Below, in pieces: positions 1-9,314 of a stretch of 64,000 nt of DNA. The notes beneath the pieces were generated by a model that was not told the origin of the DNA, did no database searches, and was given only the letters and a program-made list of their open reading frames with translations. Source of the DNA: Quillaja saponaria (taxonomy: Eukaryota; Streptophyta; Magnoliopsida; Fabales; Quillajaceae); NCBI GenBank assembly GCA_029379385.1, contig CM055607.1:20797767-20861766 (forward strand), in the 5' to 3' direction. How positions within the stretch are numbered: the stretch's first letter is position 1; every line of letters begins with the position of its first letter. The position numbers were made by a program, and so were the translations under genes.

Positions 1-208
1 CTCCATCAACTCATAGATTTGTCTCAATGTGCTCATTATATTCTTTAGCTGCATTACATGCTCAAATGCTCTATTTAGCTCCATTTTACTCTTTATGTTT
101 ACAAAGCACAGTTTACACAAAACAAGATAAGTAAACTAAAGTAAGACATAAAATATGCATAAAAGACTGAATAGAGTATTAAAAAGATAGAATAATATAA
201 GTGTATCG
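1..208 (-). mobile_element. LTR C fragment, 5' end of a minus-strand LTR
   Basis: On the minus strand this begins with the LTR C start, a degenerate form of TGATACACTCATATTATTC, and runs leftward out of the window. The same sequence is at 53541-54236, 52140-53422 and 44416-45559 (minus) and at 39652-41173 (plus). The first base of the terminal TG has changed, so the end reads CGATACAC. Confidence 0.75.
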
Positions 209-518
209 AGAGCAGACTTAGGGATGTTTTCATACTCAAATTCTTGAAAAAAAAAAAAAAAAAAACCTTCCTCTCACCACATCCAATTAAACACCTTGTC
301 AACAAGAGGTTTCACAAGATCAAATTCTTACCATGCTTGGTTTAGTTATTGAAGTCGAAGCTCCATCTAATTTCAGTGGCTTACCCACCATATTTTCAAT
401 AATGAACAAGCTTTCTTTTGAATAAAAATGGATTGGTAAATTAGGCAAAATTTCCCATATCAGAACTATTTGAAGACTATCAGGCCTAAACTCCAGTGTC
501 CATTCGAATACATGCATA
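209..518 (-). pseudogene. LINE ORF1 fragment, DUF4283-like
   Basis: The minus-strand translation from about 517 resembles the middle of plant LINE ORF1 proteins, the nucleic-acid-binding DUF4283 region that precedes a CCHC knuckle. Recognisable words are PNLPIHFYSKESL and MVGKPLKLDGASTS. The same segment occurs in a longer ORF1 copy at 30250-31510. A frameshift and a poly-A run near 246-264 end the reading frame. The piece lies between two LTR C arms of opposite orientation. Its right-copy counterpart is 54237-54546. Confidence 0.7.
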
Positions 519-655
519 GTTATACATTATTCTATCTTTTTAGTACCTTATTCTTAGTCTTTTATGCATATTTTATGTCTTACCTAATTCTTATCTTATT
601 TTTGTGTTTAATAGTGCTTTGGAGACATATAAAGTAAAATGGAGCTAAATGGAGG
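519..655 (+). mobile_element. LTR C 5' end, plus orientation
   Basis: The sequence after about 525 matches the first ~130 bp of LTR C as seen at 39660-39790, in the opposite orientation to 1-208. The two arms and the LINE ORF1 scrap between them form an imperfect inverted repeat. The LTR stops near 655, where pararetrovirus-like DNA begins. Right copy: about 54547-54683. Confidence 0.6.
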
Positions 656-806
656 GAAGCTAGCGCACACAAAAAGAAACACGAAAGATGAACAGACTAA
701 TACACTGAACATATGCAAACAGCTGAAATAAGATTCAGCAGCCCAGATTAATCATAGAAATATATAAGAAGAGTAGAAGAAAACTTACATTAATAAAATC
801 AGATTC

Positions 807-812
807 TTTATT
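807..812 (-). terminator. Candidate poly(A) signal of the pararetrovirus
   Basis: AATAAA on the minus strand, about 230 nt downstream of the TATA-like box at 1039-1047. A short terminal redundancy between promoter and poly(A) signal is usual in caulimovirids. The signal is cheap to match by chance in AT-rich DNA, so the support is its position. Right copy: 54835-54840. Confidence 0.45.
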
Positions 813-1038
813 ACAGGTTCAAGGCATAGGCACATGCACAGAACACGTTCACAGGTACTATTTGACAACAACAATTTTACAATAGCAGCTACAGGTACAA
901 CAAGTACAAGCCCACTATACAAACTTGAAACTTTTACTCGTATTTTACAAAACACTCAAAGCACTCAAATTTTTATTTTTCAAACTTCTGATATTTTTCT
1001 CAACTTCAAAACTTGTTCAACGACAGAGGGCAAAGGCC

Positions 1039-1131
1039 CTTAAATAACTAGTCTAGCATCATTTCCTAAGAGATAAGACTGGGAAAAGCAGATTCCTTTA
1101 GATTCGGTTCATCCTTTTGTCTAGGCACGTG
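1039..1131 (-). promoter_or_regulatory. Candidate pararetrovirus promoter: TATA-like box plus G-box
   Basis: The minus strand has TTATTTAAG at 1047-1039. About 80 nt upstream is a perfect G-box, CACGTG, at 1126-1131. This noncoding region follows the second ORF, where the genome-length transcript promoter lies in this family. A second TATA-like string (TTTATAAA) lies near 1181-1188. Activity cannot be judged from sequence. Right copy: 55067-55159. Confidence 0.4.
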
Positions 1132-1521
1132 TCCTGGGAAGTGTGGAGTCGATCCGCCAGATAGAAAGGAATCTTTTACTTTTATAAAGTAAATCCTTTT
1201 TCTTTTAAGAAAATTGTCTTCATATCACCGAAAGCAATTTTCTTTTAGAAAAGATGGCTTTTGCTTTTTGAAAAGAAAGTAGATTCCCTTTTCCTTTTAC
1301 AAAAGCAAACTTTAGCTTTATGAAAAGAGAATTATTGATGAGATTCTTCATCCAAAAAGTCTTATGCTCCTTCGTCCAGAGGGTCTTGTGAGTCTTAGAA
1401 GTAGGCTGGGTCATCTTGACTTATCTCAGAACTGTTATCTTCTATGAGTTTTAGGAGCTCTTTTTGAACATCATCTTTCGAAGAGGAGGCTAATAAGCCT
1501 TTTACCATATCAAGAACCTTT

Positions 1522-2440
1522 TTATTCATTTTTATAAGATTTTTTAGAAGATGCTTTAGATCTTAAGATCCATAGCTTTTGAAAATTATTAAGGTTCTCT
1601 TCAAAATTAGAGAAGTTGTCCCACCATTTGATTTGAGTTCTACGAATTAACCAGGGGACTGATTGATTAATCCCAAAGGCAGAAGAAGAACATTCTTTTA
1701 CAATATATTCCCATTCAACAATCCATGGGAGCTGATAATAAGCTGTAAACATTAAAATTTTGTCTTGAGGATCCAGAGAATGATTATTCTCACAGAACCT
1801 TAACCAGTATAGATGAACATATTTAAGTAGAGATATAGGAAATAATCCCCAAGAAAAGTACCATGTTTTAAACCACTGAGGAAAAGGAGTGGGAGAAGGT
1901 TCTTCATTGAGGGTGAACCTAAGAAACCAATTGTGCTTTCTTGCTTTGTTTTCAAATAAAAGCAAGTTTTCCCATGCAGCCATATAATCAAAATAAGTAT
2001 ATAGCCGAGGAAATATTCTTATATCTTTGATTTGTTTTTGACAGTATAAATCCATACCCCAATCTTCTGGCTTCATCACTTTATAAATGATGATTTTTGA
2101 ATAAGCCCATTCTGACCCTGCTCGAATCCAGGGTTTATGAGAAATTGATTCTGTGTCCACAAGAATATTTAAATAGAATAAAATATTCTTGGGTTCCAGT
2201 TCACGAGGAAGATGATTATTGAGATAAAAATAGACTATCTTATATGGTGCTAAATTAGCATACCTTTTTTCAATTGGTACTATCTTTTATAAGATAGTGG
2301 AATATATGGATATTTGAAATCTTGGTATTACAAGGAAGGGCTAAATCATAAGCCTGATCACATAAGAAATCTTTATCAGTCTCCTCAGTATTAGGAGTGA
2401 AGAAGTTTCTGTTTACAGGAATATTAGTTTGGGAGGTCAT
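1522..2440 (-). pseudogene. Pararetrovirus second ORF, unknown function, one frameshift
   Basis: An ATG at 2440 lies 13 nt after the polyprotein stop (2456-2454). That frame runs 56 codons to a stop at 2272-2270. A second frame is open from about 2286 to 1522 (about 254 residues) with no stop, so the gene appears whole apart from one frameshift near 2280. The protein is strikingly aromatic, with many Trp, Tyr and Phe; segments include PQWFKTWYFSWGLFP and KWWDNFSNF. I see no signal peptide or known catalytic motif. A small downstream ORF is reported for some florendoviruses, and equating the two is inference. Right copy: 55550-56468. Confidence 0.6.
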
Positions 2441-2453
2441 AACGCCTTTTCCT

Positions 2454-2860
2454 TTAGGATCCTTGCAAAATTTCTTTAATTAGGAAGTCAAGCAAAGAAT
2501 TAGATTCTCCTTTAATAAATTCTATATCGAACTCAAATACAGAAAGGATTCCTTGCCATCTAGCAAATATCTGTTTAGATTCTATATTTTTAACATCTTT
2601 AAGAAGGATATCCTTAGCAGACTTGCAATCTATTCTTAATAAGAATTTTTTATTTAACAGGTCAGATTCAAACTTAGCGATGCACATAACTATTGATAAT
2701 ATTTCTTTTTTTTTTTATAGTAGAATAATTTTTTTGTTCACCCTTCCAAGTTCCTAAAGTAAATCTAACCAATTGCTCTTTATTAGCATTTTTTTGTTTA
2801 AGAATCCCTCCATATCCTATCTCATAAGCATGTTTCAACTATTCTAAAAGCATATGGATG
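2454..2860 (-). pseudogene. Pararetrovirus RNase H domain, C-terminus of the polyprotein
   Basis: From 2687 to 2454 the frame is open and ends in the polyprotein stop. It contains FARWQGILSVFEFDIE, typical of the RNase H end of caulimovirid polymerases. Upstream, between about 2690 and 2860, homology continues but changes frame, with several stops and a poly-A run near 2705-2715 that probably caused slippage. The enzyme would degrade the RNA template during reverse transcription. As it stands it is not expressible in frame with the RT. Right copy: about 56482-56888. Confidence 0.75.
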
Positions 2861-4105
2861 AGGAATACAAAGACATGGGAGTTCTTTAACTCTTTGTTTT
2901 ATACTAACTGCTTCTGTAAAGCCATTGTTCCATTCTGGAGGATTCTTTTTTAAACGTACAAATAATAATTTGCAATCCAAGGCTAAGTCTTTGTAAAATT
3001 CATCTACATAAGGGCTTCCTAAGAATCTCTGCAATTGTTGTTTTTCTCTTATTTCATTAGGGAATTTATCAACAAATTGTATGGCTCTATCAATAGGTAT
3101 AATAGAACCTTTATGAATATTGTGTCTTAAAAAATGAATAGCAGTTTAAAATAGTTTTACCTTTTTTGCAGAAACTGCTAATCCCTCCTTCATAACAGTA
3201 TTAAAGAATATATTGAGATGTTTAAAATGTTTCTCAATAGAAGGGGAAAAAACTAAAACATCATCAATATAAACAATTATGAATTCATGATAAGAATTAA
3301 AAATATCATTCATAATATTTTGAAATTCAGATGGAGCATTTTTTAATCCAAATGGCATAACATTCCATTCATAATGCGCAAAAGGTATAGTAAAGGCAGT
3401 TTTGTACCTATCTTGTTCAGCTATTTGAATTTGCCAATATCTTTATTTCATATCGAATTTGAAAAATATCTTGGCATCATAAAGTCTGTTTAACAAATCC
3501 TTTTTATTATGGATTGGATACCTAATCCATCTTAAAGCTTTATTCAGAAGTTTGTAATTAATTACTAGCCTCGGGACTCCTCTTTCTAATTCGGCTGCAT
3601 TTTCTACAACAAATGCTGGGCAACTCCAGGGACTATAACTTTTTCTAATTAATCCGTTTTTTAGTAATTCTTCAATTTCTGCCTTACAGATTTCTAAATG
3701 TATAAGACCCATAGCTATTGGTCTAGCCTTAGTAGGTATTTGTTTTTCCGAGAAATCCGGTTCATAAGGTAATTCTATAATATGCTGTTTTCTATTCCAA
3801 AAGGCATTAGGAATCTCAGCACATATAGTTTGTTCAATTTTTTGTTGAAATTTATTAATTTCATCTTGAAGCTTTGAAGATTTCAATTGTTGCTCAATTC
3901 TCTTATATTCTATCTCTTCTTTTAGAGACATAAGAAAATTTTCTGTTTTTTTAATGGTATCTTTCATAAGATTGATTTCATGGACTCGAGGTTCTTCAAC
4001 AAAATCAAATTTAATTTGTCTACCCTTTATTGTAGTTTCTACCCCTGATTCATCTATCTTAGAAATAGGGAATAACATATGTAAAAAGTAGTTTCTCAGA
4101 ATCAC
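2822..4105 (-). pseudogene. Pararetrovirus reverse transcriptase, three open blocks split by stops
   Basis: Three consecutive open blocks are 4105-3443, 3358-3146 (open further upstream) and 3034-2822. The first carries the fingers and palm start, with GVPRLVINYK and the first catalytic Asp region ending FKFDMK. The second has MPFGLKNAPSEFQ and the catalytic YIDDVLVF. The third is the connection to RNase H. A TAA follows the first block directly, and another TAA ends the second block at about 3148-3146. The blocks are otherwise collinear, so this is a nonsense-mutated copy and not a rearranged one. In the right copy (about 56850-58132) a one-base loss near 57949 adds a frameshift. Confidence 0.85.
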
Positions 4106-4129
4106 TTGCTGAGCTAAGCCTTTAACTAA

Positions 4130-4345
4130 AACAAAGAGTACAGGAAAAAAACCTTGTTATTACAAACTGCAGCATTTGACAACTTATAGTCTATAATTAG
4201 ACGATTCCCATCCGTAGCATGGAGTATTTGTGTTGTTTTCTGAAAGTACTTAGATGGAACTAATCCTTCATTAATACAATTAAAATCTGCTCCTTAGTCT
4301 ATTAGGGCCACAGACTGAAAGTTGAATTCATTATTCACAATTATA
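4130..4345 (-). pseudogene. Pararetrovirus aspartic protease, stop codon in the active-site loop
   Basis: The minus-strand frame around 4340-4240 contains the retroviral-type active-site loop. The catalytic Asp codon (4299-4297) is followed at once by a TAA (4296-4294), then Gly-Ala-Asp. The change destroys the protease that would process the polyprotein. The same stop is in the right copy at 58321-58323. Flanks are short and broken, so the domain ends are uncertain. Confidence 0.65.
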
Positions 4346-4564
4346 GTTATTTTAGTAAACCATTTTTGTGCTTAACTAAATCTACAGCACAAATCCATCC
4401 TTCTGGATCATTAAGGATGTTTACAGTTCCTTCCTCAGGTTCTTGTATCATTATACTTTTTCCTTTGTTTTCAGGTTCCAAATTTCTTGTCTCTTTTGAT
4501 GATTCCCATAGAAGATCTTGGTACTGGTCTTCATCTGATTCTTCTAGAATAGAAACTCTTTGTT

Positions 4565-5900
4565 TTAGAGTTTTAATTCTTCCTTGATTTCATTAATTTC
4601 TGATTTTAAATCAGCAATTGTTGGTTCTTTTGATGAAGAGTTAACAGTTTTTACTCTTTCAATAATATTTTTAAAGGAATAAGAATCATTTTTTATATTT
4701 CCTTTTATTATTGAACTTTTACCCTTGTTAGATATTTGAATATAGTTTTTTAAAACATTTATACTATGGTTGTTTAATCTTATAGTTTTTAGGATACATT
4801 CATCACAGTCATTATCAAAACAACATTTTGATTTTTCAGACTTTTTTGACTCAGAGTTATATTCATTTTCTGACTCTTCTAGACTCGAGTCTGATTTATA
4901 CTGCTCTATTCTAAAAGCATTCATTTATTCCTTTTCTTCATTAGAGTCTTCTAATAAGATTTGACATAAGGATTTCTTTAAGCCTTCATCAATCTAAAGT
5001 GCATTTATTTTCTTTTTAACCTTGCATTTATTTTGGAAGTGACCTGGTTTTCCACACTTATAACATATAGGAACCTTTTTATAATTAGCTTCCTTGACTA
5101 AGGGTTTCTTGCTGGATTCATAATAACCGATCTTTGTCTTTTCATTCTTTTTAAATTGTTTTCTCTTGTAGGGTTTATTAAAGAATTTCTTTTGAAATTT
5201 ATGAGTCTTTTTAAACTGCTTAAATTGACTGCTTGTGGGATATCCAAATTGTTCATAGAAATTTCCTAAAGCTCTTTTCCCACTTAATTTCTCTTTGTCA
5301 ATTTGTTGTTTTAGCCTAATATCATTGCATAATGATATTCCTTCTGAAGCTAACTCTCCATAAGTATAGCTGCTATATGGTATATTACCAACATGTTTAT
5401 CCTTAAGTTTATTTCTTATTTTATCAGCAAACAGAGTTGGGAGTCCTGCTAAGAACTTTTCTTTCCAAAGTCAGCTTGACTGTCTGGTCTCTGATAAACT
5501 CTAAATAAAAATACGTCTTTATATCACTGAAAGTGAGATAAATCTGGACACCTAAGATTAATCAGTTGTTCATGTGATCTATCGAACCTAAGCATATTAG
5601 CTCCTACAAAGTGGTTTATAATAGTATAGATCAAAGTAACTATGTCACTTATTAAATTTCCATTTTCCTGTTTTACAGAATTTAAGATCCCTTGTTTAGA
5701 GATATCTAAAAGATGGAAATCCCACCATCCTAATAGTTGTCCTGTAAACCCATTGATTATGGCTAAGGCTATTTCCTTATCAGTGTTACCATTGGACTTA
5801 TATGCTACAGCATATATTAGCATGTGTTTAGTTGTTTGGAGGATTTGGTATTCTGCTAGTCCATCAATATTCCATTCAACTATGGAATTGCCATCAAACT
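4565..5900 (-). pseudogene. Pararetrovirus coat protein region with CCHC zinc knuckle
   Basis: Read 5900 to 4565. The block 5823-5524 holds GFTGQLLGWWDF, a hallmark of caulimovirid capsid proteins. Lys-rich sequence follows, then a perfect CX2CX4HX4C knuckle, CYKCGKPGHFQNKC, at 5065-5024. An acidic Ser/Glu/Asp-rich tail at 4924-4565 follows; such tails occur beside caulimovirid capsids. Frame changes fall near 5500 and 4985-4925. Compared with the fragment at 42172-43118, about 80 nt are missing near 4750. Right copy: about 58592-59930. Confidence 0.8.
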
Positions 5901-5904
5901 AGAC

Positions 5905-6870
5905 CCTATCTTGAATAGCATTATCTTCGTACTAAAGATCTAACGGTGAGGGTCTTGGATAGTACATTTTAGATGGGGCAGTTGGTGTTGTCTTATTCCA
6001 ATGGAGTTTATTAACTTCTAAATGTGAGTCTTTTCTTGATTTTGACTCAGCATGTTAACACTTTTCTTTTCAGATATGTTTAGGTTTTGTAACTTGTTGA
6101 CTAATTCATCCACAAAGTTTTTATCATTAATTCTAGACTCTTTTCTAAATTTCAGATTAACTTCTGGGGGTGGCTTCATTATGATTGGATCTATCTTAGC
6201 AGATTATTTACTAGAAGATCCAGAATTTTGAGGAATTATTTGTTAGGATGACTTTTCTTAAATAAGAAAGTTTTCTATCCTTGAGGATTGTTTTCCTAAA
6301 GATTGAAGAAATAAATTTGTATAATTGTTTTGGTTCGATATTTCAACCAAGGCACTTGATGTGGATGCTTCTTCTGGTATAGTTGAGTAAGGATTAGCTA
6401 ATATTTCACCTATAGATTTTTTTAACTGAAAGTGATGACTCTGGAGGATGAACTGTTGCTATATTCTTTCCCTCCCTGGTGAAATAGTTTTGATAAGCAG
6501 TTTCTAGGACATTAACGAACTTAGGATCCTCAAAATTAGGCCAATTTTTTTTGTGGAACCTAAAGGCTCGTTCAAGCCATTTAAAGAATGCTGGTTTCTT
6601 ATGAAATTTTTCTATGTACTGCTTATACATAGTGATCCAGTAGAAGAGAATTTTATCTCTACATCCCCATCAGTATATTCAATTACTGATTCTAGATCTC
6701 TAGACTCTATTTTCTTAGAAGGAATTTCTTGGTCAATTTTCTAAGTTTCTGGAAGATTTACTTGATCCCATGTAATTGTCTTAGGCACCACCATATTTGT
6801 CTTAGCTGGATTAGCTATAAAAAGTGTGGTTTCACCTCTTTTTGACTCAATCTTAGCATTACCACCCTGG
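5905..6870 (-). pseudogene. Pararetrovirus N-terminal polyprotein remnant, upstream of the coat region
   Basis: The frame 6630-6406 is open (74 codons; includes HKKNWPNFEDPKFVNVLETA). A different frame is readable from 6870 to about 6640 with one TAG near 6740. By position this should be the C-terminal movement-protein or linker region before the capsid, but I recognise no diagnostic movement-protein motif. It ends abruptly at about 6870 against a chromovirus fragment, so most of the movement-protein region is absent. Right copy: about 59935-60898. Confidence 0.5.
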
Positions 6871-7206
6871 AAAAGCCAATGTTGTGGTTGATGTACTAAG
6901 TAGAAAATCTGGGCACCTAGTTACCATGTTAGTACAATAATGTAAGCTGATTGAGGATTTCAGGGATGTAGGTTGTGAAATGATTAGAAAATCAAGTGAA
7001 GGGTTGCTTATGTTCCAAGAGAATTTGAGTACCTCAAAATAGTGAAGTAAAGAAGCTGATCTTAGATGAGGCTTATAAAGCTAAATACTCCATCCATCCA
7101 AGAGCAATTAAGATGTACAAAGACCTGAAAAGACAATTTTGGTGGTATAGTATGAAGAAGGAGTTAGTTAAATATGTTTCTAAATGTCTGACTTATCAAC
7201 GGGTAG
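6871..7206 (+). pseudogene. Ty3 chromovirus pol fragment, RNase H end to integrase zinc finger
   Basis: The plus-strand translation starts GKANVVVDVLSRKSGH, the end of a chromovirus RNase H domain. It continues into the integrase HHCC finger (HPRAIKMYKDLKRQFWWYSM, then CLTYQ). Stops near 6943 and 7045 show decay. It is cut on the left by pararetrovirus DNA and on the right by LTR-like DNA at 7203. A related fragment lies at 31530-31865 on the minus strand. Right copy: 60899-61233. Confidence 0.7.
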
Positions 7207-7459
7207 CTACTATGTTTTGCTTTTTTGCAGTCGCCTCTTGTATTTGGTGAGTAACTCTTTCTCAGCCAAGGTAGTAGACCTCATGGGTGGTTGGAACAAG
7301 GGCATCAAAGGTGATAATTCTTTTAACTTAACTCTTTTAATGTGTTAATGGTTGAATAAAAGTTAGGAAAAAGAAAAAATAGGAGGTTGGTTGATAATTG
7401 GAAAAGATAAAGTGTAGAGTTGGATTAAATTGATATGAGTATAGTTAAATTCAAGTTTG
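7203..7459 (+). repeat. 257-bp direct repeat, first copy
   Basis: Starts GTAGCTACTATG and ends ATTCAAGTTTG. It recurs at 7924-8181 with a few substitutions and indels. The copies are about 721 bp apart. Right-window equivalents start at 61230 and 61952. Confidence 0.85.
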
Positions 7460-7923
7460 TAGGCTCCAGAACTTTCTAATTTTTTTTATTAGTTTTCAGT
7501 CAAGAAAAGTACTGCCCCCCCCCCCCCCCCTCTCATTTTTGCTTGCATGTGGGTTCCCTTCTAGTTCAACCTCTCAAGTTTTGCCGCCAAGAGCTTTAAG
7601 TGAAGCAATAGCTGGCTACTTTTCGTGACATGCCCTGCTCCTTCCTTTCTTTGTCTTGGTTGTGATAAAACCCTTGCTAAACTACCTTTCTTGTATTTGC
7701 TTTCTCATACTTGCATTTTCTTTCAATTTCAACCCTCTTGCTAGTTGGAAACAACTCTTGGCCTTGACAATTACTCTTTCCATCTTGGGTTTTCTTGGCT
7801 GTCCTGTTTTAAATTTGTGGTAGCCAAGTTCTTGTAGCAAAATCCTTCCTTCCTTTTTGGCTGTTTAGGTGTTGGAGTTCCTTGGAGTGTTCTTCAATCA
7901 GTTGTGTTAAGATAGCCAAAAGA

Positions 7924-8181
7924 GTAGCTACTATGTTTTTGCTTTTCTGCAGTCACCTCTTGTATTTGGTGAGTAACTCTTTCTTGGTCAAGGTAGTAGA
8001 CCTCATAGGTGGTTGGAACAAGGGCATCAAAGGTGATAATTCTTTTAACTTAACTCTTTTAATGTGTTAATGGTTTAATAAAAGTTAGGAAAAAGAACAA
8101 ATAGGAAGTTGGTTGATAATTGGAAAAGATAAAGTGTAGAGTTGGATTAAATTGATATGAGTATAGTTAAATTCAAGTTTG
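7924..8181 (+). repeat. 257-bp direct repeat, second copy
   Basis: Second copy of 7203-7459. From 8182 on, the sequences differ: GATAGATATA here against TAGGCTCCAG after the first copy. This suggests either two LTR ends or an internal duplication inside an LTR. Confidence 0.85.
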
Positions 8182-8460
8182 ATAGATATAAAGTAGTAGT
8201 TAGTTTAATTAAAATGTGAGTTGGAAAATGAGTATGATTGAAATTTGAGGATTTATGTTGAATTATTGGTATATATATATATACATACTCACACACATCA
8301 ATGGTAGGAACTTATGCACTAAAGATGTTTGATAAAATGCCTACAAGAAAAATAGTTATAACCTTTTAAGTAAAACTTGGTAGATTTGAGTCTTGACGGT
8401 TAATTATTGTTAGAAGTTGAATAAAAAGTTCATAAACAAGAGTAGATAATGGTTAGTTAT

Positions 8461-9314
8461 TGTTGCGGATTAAGGAGTTAATGAAAGTTAGTGAGTATGA
8501 GCAAAGGAGTGTTAGTTGTGGGTAAAGTGTTGGAAAATGAGAGTTAAGAGGTTTTTGAAGGGATGCAGGGCCAGATTTTGTAAGTTAGAGAAATCTTATA
8601 TTTCGGGTTTCTTCAGGACTAAATTAAATTAAGAGTTATAAAGGGAAAATGTAGCTTAGGGTCTTGAGATGATGTTTACAAAATTTTGTAACCTGGTTCC
8701 AAATATATTTTTTGGAAAAGTTGTTGGATTGCAGCTAGGTCCATGCAAAATTTTTAGTGAACTTCAGTCAGTCTGGGAAATTTTGTCAGGGGTTATGGTT
8801 GGAATTAGCTTAGAACCTCTAAATGAAAGTTTTTTCTAACATTTTAAAGGATAAATCTGGTATGGTGTAAGTCTTAATTCCGTGGTGTGTGTATTTTGGA
8901 CTGATTATGAGAGGAATTAGGGTCAGTCAGTGAACAAATCAAAAAGTTGTTACATTGCAAGCCCTAAGGCTACCTCTCATCGCCTTCAGACAATAAAATG
9001 GGCCACTGGTTTCCTCCACCAAAAATTTCCCGTTACATATTTGGGTTGCCTTTTATTTGTGGGGAGAAAGAAAGTATCCTTTGTTTGATAATATGATTGC
9101 GAAGATATAGAAGCATATTGCCTCTTGGTCATCCAATTTGCTCTCTCAAGGTGGAAGATTAGTCTTGATTAAACATGTGCTCTCTTTAATGCCTTTATAT
9201 TTATTGAGAGCTATGGATCCTCCCAAAACTATTGTTACTAAAATTGAAAGAGCTCTTGCAAATTTTTTTTGGGGTCAAAAGGACGATAAAAGGAAGTTTC
9301 ATTGGAGTTTCTAT
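8461..9314 (+). repeat. 854-bp tandem unit, copy 1
   Basis: The unit starts TGTTGCGGATTAAGG and ends GGAGTTTCTAT. It is repeated at once at 9315-10168 and looks identical by eye. Each unit is a chimera: about 480 bp of LTR-like DNA, then about 370 bp of LINE ORF2 sequence. The trinucleotide TAT occurs before both units and at the unit end, so unequal exchange at a short match is possible. In the right copy the units start at 62490 and 63344. Confidence 0.95.
8943..9314 (+). pseudogene. LINE ORF2 fragment, RT C-terminal region (unit 1)
   Basis: The plus-strand translation matches the part of plant LINE ORF2 just after the RT palm. YLGCLLFVGRKK is followed, after frame breaks near 9095, by LLSQGGRLVLIKHVLSLMPL and ANFFWGQKDD. 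In LINEs this region links RT to the zf-RVT domain. An identical copy is at 9797-10168. Right copy: about 62972-63343. Confidence 0.85.

Larger units (their letters stand above)
656..6870 (-). mobile_element. Endogenous pararetrovirus (Caulimoviridae), degraded locus 1
   Basis: Read from 6870 down to 656 on the minus strand, the order is: N-terminal polyprotein region, coat-like domain, CCHC knuckle, aspartic protease, reverse transcriptase, RNase H, a second ORF, then a noncoding region with TATA- and poly(A)-like signals. No LTR belongs to it. The coat motif GFTGQLLGWWDF and the RT word MPFGLKNAPSEFQ are typical of caulimovirids and unlike the Ty3 elements nearby. The two-ORF layout suggests a florendovirus- or petuvirus-like agent, but that rests on family knowledge and not on a search. 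The copy is broken by in-frame stops and frameshifts. The movement-protein end is mostly missing because the locus joins a chromovirus fragment at about 6870. Confidence 0.88.
7203..8460 (+). mobile_element. LTR-like region of a Ty3 element
   Basis: This noncoding, AT-rich DNA follows directly after a chromovirus pol scrap and holds a direct repeat (7203-7459 and 7924-8181). It also contains a run of 16 C at 7515-7530 and a TA run near 8271-8283. Composition resembles LTR E at 49650-51601. I see no firm TG...CA ends, PBS or PPT, so the LTR call is inference. ORF-like stretches here are short and unsupported. Right copy: 61230-62489. Confidence 0.4.

Noticed and set aside
1..1000. Virus primer site (initiator tRNA-Met type) near the 3' end of locus 1
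   Set aside because: I searched the minus strand for TGGTATCAGAGC-like sequence and saw none; the leader may lie outside the integrated part.
834..1043. Plus-strand 69-codon ORF
   Set aside because: Antisense to the virus noncoding region, with no homology. Its identical copy at 54862 only reflects the duplication.
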